NCBI GenBank assembly: GCA_031268065.1
Contig: JAIRXX010000012.1
Coordinates: 1-10,546, forward strand
Length of the DNA stretch: 10,546 nt
Direction: 5' to 3'
Origin: Propionibacteriaceae bacterium
GTDB taxonomy: Bacteria; Actinomycetota; Actinomycetes; Propionibacteriales; Propionibacteriaceae
Below the pieces are notes generated by a model, which was given only the letters and a program-made list of their open reading frames with translations, had not been told where the DNA came from and ran no database searches. A program made the translations under genes and the position numbers. Each line of letters starts with the position of its first letter. The first letter of the stretch is position 1. Below, in pieces: positions 1 to 6,559 of this stretch.

Positions 1-890
1 TGGGCAAAACGGCGGCCCTCGCGGTATTTGGCCAGGTCGCCGGTGTGCCGGTTGGCCCACCTGTTGCCGATGCCTACCACCGCGTCAGCGGCCAAGAAGG
101 TGGCGTTGGCCGCGCGGTGCGCCGTCTGGATGCCGACCAGCCCTGCCGCCAACGGGTGGTCGTCGGCTATCGTGCCCCAGCCCATCAGCGTGGATACGAT
201 GGGGATGCCCAGCGTCTCAGCCAATTCAACGGCCAAGTCCTCCGCGTCTGCGAGGACGACGCCGCCGCCGACCAGCAGCAGCGGATGCTCCGACGACACG
301 ATCATGTCGATCACCGCCGCAGCCTGCCCAGCCGTTGCGGCTGGCCGATAGGGCGGCAGTGGGACGTAGCTCTCGGGGTCGAAATCTATCTCGGCCTGCT
401 GCACGTCGAAGGGCAGGTCGATCAGCACCGGGCCTTGGCGGCCGGAGCGCATCAGGTGGAACGCGCGTTGGAAGATTTCTGGGACTTGGCCCGGCTCCAA
501 CACGGTCAGCGCCCATTTGGTCACCGGCTTTGCGATGGAAGCGATGTCCACCCACTGGAAATCTTCTTTGTCCAGCTTGGCGGTGGGCACCTGCCCGGTA
601 ATGCACAGGATCGGCACTGAATCCGCCCAGGCGGCGTACATGCCGGTGATCATGTCGGTGCCGCCCGGACCCGACGTGCCGATGCAGACCCCGATATTCC
701 CCGGCTTGGCTCGGGAATATCCGTCGGCCATATGCGATGCGCCTTCGACGTGGCGGGCCAGCACATGGTCGATTCCCCCATGCGCTTTCAGCGCGGAATA
801 GAGCGGGTTAATGGCTGCTCCCGGCACGCCGAAAGCCTGGGTCGCGCCCTCTTTGGCGAGGATTGCGGCTATTGCGTCAACGGTTCTCAT
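1..890 (-). CDS. gcl: Glyoxylate carboligase (tartronate-semialdehyde synthase), N-terminal 296 residues, runs off the left edge
   Basis: ThDP-dependent enzyme that condenses two glyoxylates into tartronate semialdehyde plus CO2 in the cytoplasm. Reading from ATG 888-890, the frame stays open to the window edge, so about half of a roughly 590-residue protein is present (the PYR domain and most of the central domain). The start resembles E. coli Gcl closely: residues around 20-29 read [10 protein letters not shown], then [10 protein letters not shown] at 46-55, then [18 protein letters not shown] and [20 protein letters not shown]. Val48 occupies the place of the ThDP-activating glutamate of most ThDP enzymes, which is the known hallmark of Gcl and separates it from acetolactate synthase. 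The ATG overlaps the glxR stop (ATGA), and AGAAAGGA sits just upstream, so translation is probably coupled. The C-terminal cofactor motif lies outside the window. Confidence 0.95.
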   Translation of the reverse strand, partial: MRTVDAIAAILAKEGATQAFGVPGAAINPLYSALKAHGGIDHVLARHVEGASHMADGYSRAKPGNIGVCIGTSGPGGTDMITGMYAAWADSVPILCITGQVPTAKLDKEDFQWVDIASIAKPVTKWALTVLEPGQVPEIFQRAFHLMRSGRQGPVLIDLPFDVQQAEIDFDPESYVPLPPYRPAATAGQAAAVIDMIVSSEHPLLLVGGGVVLADAEDLAVELAETLGIPIVSTLMGWGTIADDHPLAAGLVGIQTAHRAANATFLAADAVVGIGNRWANRHTGDLAKYREGRRFA

Positions 891-1789
891 GCTTGGTTCC
901 TTTCTGGTTGGCCGCTCAGCCCGGACAGGCGTCGCACACCTTGGAATAGCGCTGAATGGTCGAGTTTCCCGTCTCCCTGTGCCCGCGCCGAGGCGAGGAG
1001 TTGGGCCATGAATGCCCCCAGCGGCAGCACCAAGCCGGCCTCGCGGGAGGCGGCGGTGACGATGCCCATGTCTTTGTAGTGCAGGTCGATGCGGAATCCC
1101 GGCTCGAAGGAGCGCTCAAGCATCTTGGGCGCCTTCTGGTTGAGCACCGCAGACCCGGCCAGCCCGCCTCCGAGCACCTGAATCGCGGCGGCGGTGTCCA
1201 CCTGATACGCCTCCAAGAAGACGATGGCTTCGGCCAACGCTTGAATATTCGCCGCGACGATCAGCTGGTTGGCGGCTTTGACTGTCTGCCCGGCGCCATT
1301 CGGGCCGACATGCACGATGGTTTTGCCGACTTTCTCGAAAACCGGCATCGCCGCCGCAAAGTCCGCGCCGTCGCCGCCGACCATGATGGACAAGGTGGCT
1401 TGCACGGCTCCGGGTTCGCCGCCGGAGACCGGGGCGTCGAGAATCCGCAACCCAGCGGCCTTGGCCTGCTTGGCCAGCTCTGCGGTCACATCGGGGCGGA
1501 TGCTGGAGAAGTCGATCACCAAAGCTCCCTTGGGGGTGTTGGCGAACACCCCGTCCGGCCCGGCGAGCACCTCTTGGACGTCGGGGGAGTCGGGCACCAT
1601 CACCGCGATCACGTCCGCGTCTTTGACGGCGGCTGCCACACTCTCAGCGCGTGTGCCGCCAGCGGCGACCAGCGCGTCGGCTGAGCTGGGTGTGGGGGCA
1701 TAGCCCCGCACGTCGAAGCCAGCTTTTTGCAGATTCACCGCCATCGGGCGGCCCATGATGCCCAGCCCGATGAAACCAATCGTTGTCAT
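887..1789 (-). CDS. glxR: 2-hydroxy-3-oxopropionate (tartronate semialdehyde) reductase
   Basis: Beta-hydroxyacid dehydrogenase family enzyme of 300 residues, the usual size. It should reduce tartronate semialdehyde to D-glycerate with NAD(P)H. The N-terminal Rossmann motif [13 protein letters not shown] has glycines at 8, 10 and 13. The substrate-binding signature [11 protein letters not shown] has Ser122, and the catalytic lysine is Lys171 in [11 protein letters not shown], which are the three family landmarks. The C-terminal all-alpha domain follows. The start ATG is preceded by AGGAG at good spacing. It lies 27 bp after hyi, and its stop overlaps the gcl start by four bases, so the three genes form one operon. 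The gene order together with Gcl is what favours tartronate semialdehyde over other substrates of this family, such as 3-hydroxyisobutyrate. GarR would be an equally good name. Confidence 0.93.
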   Translation of the reverse strand: MTTIGFIGLGIMGRPMAVNLQKAGFDVRGYAPTPSSADALVAAGGTRAESVAAAVKDADVIAVMVPDSPDVQEVLAGPDGVFANTPKGALVIDFSSIRPDVTAELAKQAKAAGLRILDAPVSGGEPGAVQATLSIMVGGDGADFAAAMPVFEKVGKTIVHVGPNGAGQTVKAANQLIVAANIQALAEAIVFLEAYQVDTAAAIQVLGGGLAGSAVLNQKAPKMLERSFEPGFRIDLHYKDMGIVTAASREAGLVLPLGAFMAQLLASARAQGDGKLDHSALFQGVRRLSGLSGQPERNQA

Positions 1790-1816
1790 GTTAGAACTCC
1801 TGAGTGTTGGCTGTTG

Positions 1817-2596
1817 TTAGGGGGTGTGTTGAAGCCAGGCGAAAGGGTCGCCGTTTTCGCATTTGTATTCCAAGCCGACCCAGCCGTCATAGCCGAACCC
1901 GGCCAAGTCGTTCAGCCAGGCGGTGATCGGCAGTTCGCCGGTCCCTGGGGCACCCCGCCCCGGCACGTCAGCGAGCTGGACATGGGCGATGCAGTCCGCG
2001 TAGGTGTGCAGCGCGGCGGCGACGTCGTCCCCGTTCGTGGCTAGATGGTAAACGTCGAAGAGCAGGCCGATATTCGACGCGCCCACTTTGTCGAGCACGG
2101 CAACTACGTCGGCGGCGGTGAGCAGCGGATAGCCGGGGCATCCGCTCACCGGCTCCAGCAGAATCGTGCCGCCGATGCGGGCCACGGCTTCGGCTGCGTA
2201 GGCCAGATTCTCCGCGCCGAGCGCGTCTTGCTCTGCCGGGGTGTGTCCGGCTTGCCGCAGTCCGTAGAGGGCGTTGAACGATTTGCAGCCGGTGAGCTCC
2301 CCGATCCGGGTGACTGCTTCGACGTTGGCCCGGAAACGATCTCGCTGCTCCGGCCAGGAGACCAGGCCGCGATCCCCGCCCGCCATGTCTCCGGCGTCGA
2401 AGTTCAACCCGGTGAGTTGGACGCCAGCGTCCTTGAGCGAACGGGTGAGGGCGTTTACCTCGTCATCGCCAGGCGTCGGCGTGGTGAAGGGCCACCACAG
2501 CTCGACGGCAGACAGCCCAGCCTGGCTGACTGCCTGGAAGCGTTGGGGTAGCGGTAGCTCGGTGAGCAAGATCGAACAGTTGACGGTGTATCGCAT
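1817..2596 (-). CDS. hyi: Hydroxypyruvate isomerase, first gene of the glyoxylate operon
   Basis: TIM-barrel sugar-isomerase-like protein of 259 residues, matching the roughly 258 of E. coli Hyi. It interconverts hydroxypyruvate and tartronate semialdehyde. The frame is open further upstream (to 2713), but the start at ATG 2594-2596 is preferred. It has GGAGG six bases upstream, gives the family N-terminus MRYTVNCSILLTELP, and leaves the promoter outside the gene. Family segments are visible: DAGDMAGGDRG, LLEPVSG, LFDVYH, HVQLADVPGRGAPGTGE and YDGWVGLEYK. By analogy with characterised homologues, Glu148, Asp181, Gln207 and Glu243 should ligate the divalent metal; their spacing fits the family. 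Related OtnI/YgbM-type isomerases look similar, and the gcl-glxR context decides for Hyi. Confidence 0.88.
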   Translation of the reverse strand: MRYTVNCSILLTELPLPQRFQAVSQAGLSAVELWWPFTTPTPGDDEVNALTRSLKDAGVQLTGLNFDAGDMAGGDRGLVSWPEQRDRFRANVEAVTRIGELTGCKSFNALYGLRQAGHTPAEQDALGAENLAYAAEAVARIGGTILLEPVSGCPGYPLLTAADVVAVLDKVGASNIGLLFDVYHLATNGDDVAAALHTYADCIAHVQLADVPGRGAPGTGELPITAWLNDLAGFGYDGWVGLEYKCENGDPFAWLQHTP

Positions 2597-2602
2597 TGGA
2601 AA

Positions 2603-2607
2603 CCTCC
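2603..2607 (-). promoter_or_regulatory. Ribosome binding site of hyi (GGAGG)
   Basis: On the minus strand GGAGG lies six bases before ATG 2594-2596. It is the strongest Shine-Dalgarno sequence in the operon and fixes the hyi start, although the open frame extends 117 bases further upstream. Confidence 0.75.
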
Positions 2608-2615
2608 GTATCGTG

Positions 2616-2628
2616 GAAAACCATTTTC
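2616..2628. promoter_or_regulatory. Small dyad GAAAA-CCA-TTTTC, candidate operator of the hyi-glxR-gcl operon
   Basis: A perfect inverted repeat with 5-bp arms and a 3-bp centre. It lies between the predicted transcription start and the hyi ribosome binding site, about 10 bp downstream of the -10 box, where a bound repressor would block initiation. Glyoxylate/allantoin genes are often under IclR- or GntR-type repressors. No such regulator is in the window, so the binding protein is unknown. Confidence 0.35.
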
Positions 2629-2637
2629 GCAATATGA

Positions 2638-2667
2638 AGTTTAGCGAGCGCGGCTCTCCCCGGTCAA
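2638..2667 (-). promoter_or_regulatory. Predicted sigma-70-type promoter of the glyoxylate operon
   Basis: On the minus strand TTGACC (2662-2667) is followed after 18 bp by TAAACT (2638-2643), close to TTGACA / TANNNT. Transcription would start near 2631, about 35 bases before the hyi ATG. It is the clearest -35/-10 pair in the window. Confidence 0.6.
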
Positions 2668-2743
2668 CACCTAGTGGGGTATGCGGCGCCGAGACAGCCG
2701 GGCAAGGTGCCAACGCGCCTGAACGGTTTAGCCGCTCCTTCCC

Positions 2744-2827
2744 AAAACGATCAACGAAATCTCCCTAAATCGTTCAATAGATTCTCCACAAATCGTTCAA
2801 TGAAACTTCCCTAAATCATTCAATGGC
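2744..2827. repeat. Tandem 23-bp direct repeat, about 3.6 copies
   Basis: Units start at 2744, 2767, 2790 and (partial) 2813. Each begins with AAATCGTTCAAT or a close variant and ends in a CTCC/TTCC stretch before the next AAA. Units 2 and 3 share the first 12 bases exactly, and units 1 and 4 differ by a few substitutions. A more degenerate copy may precede at 2721. The block is AT-rich against GC-rich surroundings and fills the gap between the end of the transporter gene and the hyi promoter. There are no unique spacers, so it is not a CRISPR. Confidence 0.8.
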
Positions 2828-2846
2828 GCTCGGGCCGATCAGCGCC
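2825..2846 (-). terminator. Weak hairpin over the stop codon of the transporter C-terminal part
   Basis: GGCGCT (2825-2830) pairs with AGCGCC (2841-2846) across a 10-base loop that contains the TGA stop. In the minus direction it is followed by AT-rich repeat sequence rather than a clean T-run. It may help end the pump transcript, but the evidence is thin. Confidence 0.22.
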
Positions 2847-3426
2847 TGGTGGCGAAGCGTTCCCGGCTTCGTTCGAGCAGATCGTAGCCTACGGGGATGA
2901 GCAGCAGGGTCAGCAGGGTGGAGGATATTAGGCCGCCGATCACCACGATCGCCAGTGGTTTGGAGATGAACACGCCGCCACCGGTGATGCCTAGCGCCAT
3001 CGGGAGCAGGGCGAAGACGGTGGCGAGGGCGGTCATGATGATCGGGCGCAACCGCAACCTCGCGCCTTGGCGGATGGATTCTTCTATGCTGGCACCGGCT
3101 TTGCGTTTCTGGTTGATCAAGTCGATGAGGACGATGGCGTTGGTCACCACGATGCCGATCAACATGAGCAGGCCGATCATGGACGGCAGGCCCAGCGCGG
3201 TGCCGGTGATCAGGGAGAGCCCGAGCGCCCCGGTGGCGGCGAACGGGACTGACACCAGCAGCATGAGCGGCTGGAGCAGTGAGCCAAAGGTGGCGACCAT
3301 CACCAGGTAAACCGCTGCGACGGCGATCACCATCGCAATACCCATCTCGCCGAACGATTCCGACTGCGCCGCCGAGGCCCCGCCGATGCGCACGGTGACG
3401 CCGCTGGGCAGGTCCAGGGCGGCCAC
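2839..3426 (-). CDS. RND transporter, C-terminal part (TM8-TM12), in frame with the upstream part after a TAG
   Basis: 195 residues from a possible GTG start. This is not an independent gene family: it reads as the last fifth of an HAE1/AcrB-type RND pump. It begins with the end of the porter domain (LPSGVTVRIGGASA) and continues with five membrane helices: about MAIAMVIAVAAVYLVMVATF-like TM8, LMLLVSVPFA, LPSMIGLLMLIGIVVTNAIVLIDL, PIIMTALATVFALLPMALGI and LAIVVIGGLISSTLLTLLLIP. The GTG at 3424-3426 is in the same frame as the 988-aa upstream part, which ends at TAG 3433-3435 only two codons earlier. AGG within the TAG region could act as a weak ribosome site for reinitiation. No further lesion occurs over 195 codons. 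It could be a dead fragment, a readthrough product or a separately made half. Confidence 0.8.
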   Translation of the reverse strand: MAALDLPSGVTVRIGGASAAQSESFGEMGIAMVIAVAAVYLVMVATFGSLLQPLMLLVSVPFAATGALGLSLITGTALGLPSMIGLLMLIGIVVTNAIVLIDLINQKRKAGASIEESIRQGARLRLRPIIMTALATVFALLPMALGITGGGVFISKPLAIVVIGGLISSTLLTLLLIPVGYDLLERSRERFATRR

Positions 3427-3432
3427 GCCAGC

Positions 3433-3435
3433 CTA
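3433..3435 (-). other. In-frame TAG interrupting the RND transporter
   Basis: The minus strand reads GTC GAG ATT TAG GCT GGC GTG GCC GCC. The homologous chain continues without a gap on both sides, so the TAG replaces one sense codon of an otherwise full-length frame of about 1186 codons. CAG to TAG would be a single transition. The complete genes in the window whose stops I read end in TGA, or TAA for hyi. Confidence 0.9.
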
Positions 3436-6399
3436 AATCTCGACGGTGGACCCGGAGAGGTTGTCGCCCTCATAGATGGCCGAGATGGTGCTGGCCCGCA
3501 CTCCTTCGACTCGGGTGATCACCGCTGGAGCCGCAACGGTTTTGACCTCGGCGACCGAGCTGAGTTTGATCGGCTTGGCGGTCGTTTTCGCCGCGTCTTT
3601 GCCCGCCTGGCTGAGTTCTTCCTGCACGGACTGGGAGTCCAGCGACTTCTGCCTGGCTTCCATCGCCGCCTCAAGCTGCTTGTCCAAGGCGCCGACTGAG
3701 GCGCTGGAGGACGCCGCCGCACCCGCGAGTTGGGCGACCTGGCTGGACATGGCCGCCACCGCTTGGGTGAGGTGGAGCACGGTTTGGGTGGCGACTTTGT
3801 CGTCGCCCACCGGCGCCGCCAGGGCAGCGTCGAGGGCGGCTTGGAGCTTGGCCAGCTCGGCTTTCGCCTTCTTGGCCTGCTTGGCGAGCGCAGCCGAACT
3901 CTTTTTCGCGGCATTCCGGTTCTTCTTCAGAGTTGCGAGCTGGTCCTGGTAGTTTTCTTTGGCGGTCTCCTGATTTTGGGCGCTGATCTTGTCCGAGCGG
4001 GCAGACACTTTGTCTGACGCCGCCTCGCGGGCGGCGGCGTTCATGACGGCGGTGACCGGCAGCCGCAACTCGCTCAACTCTTCGACGGTGGTAGCCGGGC
4101 TTTGGGAACGCAGGTAGACGCTGAGGCTGTCTTCGCCAGCGGTCAGCGCGCCGATCATCTGCCCCTGGGTGGCGCGGGCGACAGCCTGGCCGATAGTGGT
4201 CTGGTTCATCCCTTTTTCGGCGGCCAATTGCTCGTCCACATCCACCCAGAGCAATTCCTGGGAGTCGGTCAAGTTGCTGGCCACCTTGGCCAGCCCAGCC
4301 GTGCCGCGCAACACCTCCATAACCCGCGCGTTCGCGTCGGTGAGGTCTGCCCCGTCGGCTGATTCGACATAGACGGCCACCTGGTTGGTGGTGCCGGCGT
4401 TGGTGGAGACCTCCACCTCCCCGAGGTCGGAGCCAGCGTCGGCCAACTTGGCCCGCACCGATTCCTGGGCGCTGGCGAGATCGGCGTCCTCGCTCAGGGT
4501 CACGGTAAACGACGCCTGGTTGCTGCCCGCGCTTGAGGCTCCCCCGAGCAACGATCCGGAACTGCTGCCGACAGTCGTCTGATAGGTCAAGATGTCAGGC
4601 TCGGCGTCCAGCAGGGCTTCGATCTTGCGGGCGGCTTCGTCCGCCTGCTCCAAACTGGTGCCAGCTGGGAGCTTTTGGGTGATGTTGAAACCCCCAGTGC
4701 CCATGTCGCTCAGGAGATCGGTTTTCAGGAATGGCACCAGCAATACCGTGCCGACGAGCAGGCCTGCGGCGATGCCGAGGGTGAGCCAACGGTGCGCCAG
4801 CGACCAGTCGAGGACGGGCAGATACGCCCGCTGCAGCAGAGTCGGCTGTTCGGCCTCCCCGGTTCCGGGCGCGGCGGGGATTTCCGGCGTTCCAACTGGG
4901 CTGGGGGAAACTTCGGCAGGCGCGGGTTGTTGGCTTTTTCGGCGGATGAGCCAAGACGCCAACACCGGCACCACGGTGAGCGAAACGAGCAGCGAGCCGA
5001 GCAGGGCGATGACGATGGTGAGCGCGAATGGCCGGAATAGCTGGCCGGGTAGCCCGGAGACGAAAGCGATGGGCACAAAGACTGCCGCCGTGGTCATGGT
5101 GGAACTGGTCACCGCCCCGGCGACTTCTTTCACCGCGCCGAGGACTGGCCCGGCGCCGGTTGGGCCGTGGCTCAAATGCCGTTTGATGTTTTCGATCACA
5201 ACGATTGAATCGTCCACCACTCTGCCGATGGCAACGGTCAGCGCACCCAAGGTGAGCACGTTCAGGGTGAACCCGCCCGCCCATAGCCCCGCCAGCGCGA
5301 TGAGCAGCGAGAGCGGGATCGAGATGGCCGTGATGATGGTCGGGCGCAGCGACCCCAGGAAGACGAAGATCACCAGCACCGCCATGCAAAGTCCGATTCC
5401 GCCCTCGACGCTAAGTCCGTTGATGCTCTCGGTGATCAAGGGCGACTGGTCGAAGCTGACCGCGAAAGTTGCCCCGTTTCCAAGCTGCCGCGCCAGGTCG
5501 TCCAACTGGCCGCGCACCGCTTTGGCGGTGCTGACTGTGTTGGCGCCGGTGGTTTTGGTCACGGCCAGGGTCAGCACGGACTTGCCGTTGACGCGGGAGA
5601 TGCTGGTCGAATCGACAGGCTGCTCTTCCACAGTGGCCACCTCGCCCAGGGCGACCGGCCCGTCTGTGCCTTGCAGCAGCATTTCGGCGATGTCGTCCAC
5701 GCTGGCGAAGGATTGCCCGGTTTGGACGTCTAGATTCTGGAATCCGGTACGGATGACGCCGGAGGCAACCACTTTGGCGGTTGCGGAGAACTGCGACGCG
5801 ATGGCGGTGGGGTCGATGCCGTAGTCTTCCAGCTTCTGCGGCGAATAGGTGATCACGACCTCATGGCGCTCCCCACCCGCGAGGCCGACGTCCCGCACTC
5901 CAGGAATGGTCTTCAACGCGGGGACTGCGATAGCCTCCACCTTTGCCGACAGCGCCTCAAGGCTGTCGTTGGAGGACACGGCCAGCCCAATCACCGGGGT
6001 GTCATCCAGCCCGCCGGAGATTACGGTCGGGCTGACCCCGCTCGGCAGCGGCACGGCATCGACGGCGCTGCCAAGCGCCTCTGCCATCTGGTCCGGGTCC
6101 AGCCCGTAGTCCCAGGAGACGCTAATTTGCGCCATGCCGCTGCTGCTTTTCGAGGTGACGGAATTCACTCCCGCCACGCCCGTCACTGCCGTCTCCAGCG
6201 GTTTGGTCACTTGGGCTTCCACCACTTCCGGGCTGGCGCCCTGTAGCGCGGCGATAACTGTGCCCTTGGGGAAATTGATCTCAGGCAGCATCTCCTGATT
6301 GATGGACAGCATCGAGAACACCCCCACGGCGATAACGAGGAGGCTTAAGAGCGCCACCACGGTACGGCGGGCAAGGCTAATGCGGGTCAGTCGGGTCAT
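3433..6399 (-). CDS. RND (HAE1/AcrB-like) efflux transporter, N-terminal 988 residues, with inserted coiled-coil loop
   Basis: Proton-driven export permease of the cytoplasmic membrane. Visible in order: TM1 (VVALLSLLVIAVGVFSML); first extracellular loop starting INQEMLPEINFPKGTV; TM2-TM6; TM4 with the proton-relay pair Asp396-Asp397 in GRVVDDSIVVIENI; a proline-rich cytoplasmic linker; TM7 (WLTLGIAAGLLVGTVLLVPF); and a second extracellular loop. That loop is interrupted at about residues 786-942 by an Ala/Lys/Gln-rich, heptad-like helical stretch between LRLPVTAV and KPIKLSSVAEV. The frame stops at TAG before TM8, and the missing C-terminus follows in frame. ATG 6397-6399 is chosen because GGA lies seven bases upstream; an in-frame TTG at 6411 is the alternative. 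No membrane-fusion or outer-membrane partner is present, as expected in a Gram-positive. The substrate is unknown. Its leader is structured and contains a predicted regulator site. Confidence 0.9.
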   Translation of the reverse strand: MTRLTRISLARRTVVALLSLLVIAVGVFSMLSINQEMLPEINFPKGTVIAALQGASPEVVEAQVTKPLETAVTGVAGVNSVTSKSSSGMAQISVSWDYGLDPDQMAEALGSAVDAVPLPSGVSPTVISGGLDDTPVIGLAVSSNDSLEALSAKVEAIAVPALKTIPGVRDVGLAGGERHEVVITYSPQKLEDYGIDPTAIASQFSATAKVVASGVIRTGFQNLDVQTGQSFASVDDIAEMLLQGTDGPVALGEVATVEEQPVDSTSISRVNGKSVLTLAVTKTTGANTVSTAKAVRGQLDDLARQLGNGATFAVSFDQSPLITESINGLSVEGGIGLCMAVLVIFVFLGSLRPTIITAISIPLSLLIALAGLWAGGFTLNVLTLGALTVAIGRVVDDSIVVIENIKRHLSHGPTGAGPVLGAVKEVAGAVTSSTMTTAAVFVPIAFVSGLPGQLFRPFALTIVIALLGSLLVSLTVVPVLASWLIRRKSQQPAPAEVSPSPVGTPEIPAAPGTGEAEQPTLLQRAYLPVLDWSLAHRWLTLGIAAGLLVGTVLLVPFLKTDLLSDMGTGGFNITQKLPAGTSLEQADEAARKIEALLDAEPDILTYQTTVGSSSGSLLGGASSAGSNQASFTVTLSEDADLASAQESVRAKLADAGSDLGEVEVSTNAGTTNQVAVYVESADGADLTDANARVMEVLRGTAGLAKVASNLTDSQELLWVDVDEQLAAEKGMNQTTIGQAVARATQGQMIGALTAGEDSLSVYLRSQSPATTVEELSELRLPVTAVMNAAAREAASDKVSARSDKISAQNQETAKENYQDQLATLKKNRNAAKKSSAALAKQAKKAKAELAKLQAALDAALAAPVGDDKVATQTVLHLTQAVAAMSSQVAQLAGAAASSSASVGALDKQLEAAMEARQKSLDSQSVQEELSQAGKDAAKTTAKPIKLSSVAEVKTVAAPAVITRVEGVRASTISAIYEGDNLSGSTVEI

Positions 6400-6411
6400 G
6401 GTTACATCCAA

Positions 6412-6497
6412 TCCCGGCCTTGTCGGGCGGGAATCGTCTGAATAGACGGACTTTCGCTACTGCGAGCGCAGTAGGACGCCGGTGGGAGTCCGGCGTC
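6412..6497 (-). promoter_or_regulatory. Structured leader of the RND gene: four consecutive potential hairpins
   Basis: In transcript (minus) order: GACGCCGG with CCGGCGTC (8-bp stem, 7-base loop, 6475-6497); CTACTGC with GCAGTAG (7-bp stem, 4-base loop, 6457-6474), directly abutting; CGTCT with AGACG (4-base loop, 6435-6448); then TCCCG with CGGGA (6412-6432), two further inner pairs after one mismatch, ending about 12 bases before the ATG. The last helix lies next to the GGAT that serves as ribosome site. I do not recognise a known riboswitch. The second hairpin also reads as a DNA-binding palindrome, described separately. Confidence 0.6.
6458..6473. promoter_or_regulatory. Perfect 7-2-7 palindrome upstream of the RND gene, candidate response-regulator site
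   Basis: TACTGCG-AG-CGCAGTA, extended by one more pair on each side. Two heptamers in 7-2-7 inverted arrangement, each starting TACY, is the known layout of NarL-family sites. The same architecture recurs at 7251-7266 in front of the two-component genes. The assignment to the regulator at 8449-9108 is inferred. Confidence 0.5.
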
Positions 6498-6500
6498 AGC

Positions 6501-6524
6501 GCGTTGCCGGTTGCCCGGTTGCCC
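6501..6524. repeat. Three tandem 8-bp units, GGTTGCCC-like
   Basis: GCGTTGCC, GGTTGCCC and GGTTGCCC follow one another directly upstream of the RND leader hairpins, inside the 160-base gap after the six-helix membrane protein. They may be a simple sequence expansion or part of the control region. No function can be read from them. Confidence 0.45.
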
Positions 6525-6559
6525 CAGCGCTGCTGGCCTCGGTGTTGCTGCCTTGGGAC

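Noticed and set aside
956..1684. A 242-codon open frame on the plus strand
   Set aside because: Antisense to glxR, whose family motifs are unambiguous; the product has no recognisable order.
2744..2827. Repeats considered as a CRISPR array
   Set aside because: The units abut with no unique spacers, and no cas gene is present.
4592..5824. A 410-codon open frame on the plus strand opposite the transporter gene
   Set aside because: It is an antisense shadow of GC-rich coding sequence: no ribosome site, a Ser/Thr/Pro-rich meaningless product, and the minus frame matches a known family with its motifs.
6475..6497. 8-bp-stem hairpin considered as a rho-independent terminator of the six-helix gene
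   Set aside because: No T-run follows on the minus strand; the next bases form another hairpin, so a leader element is the better description.
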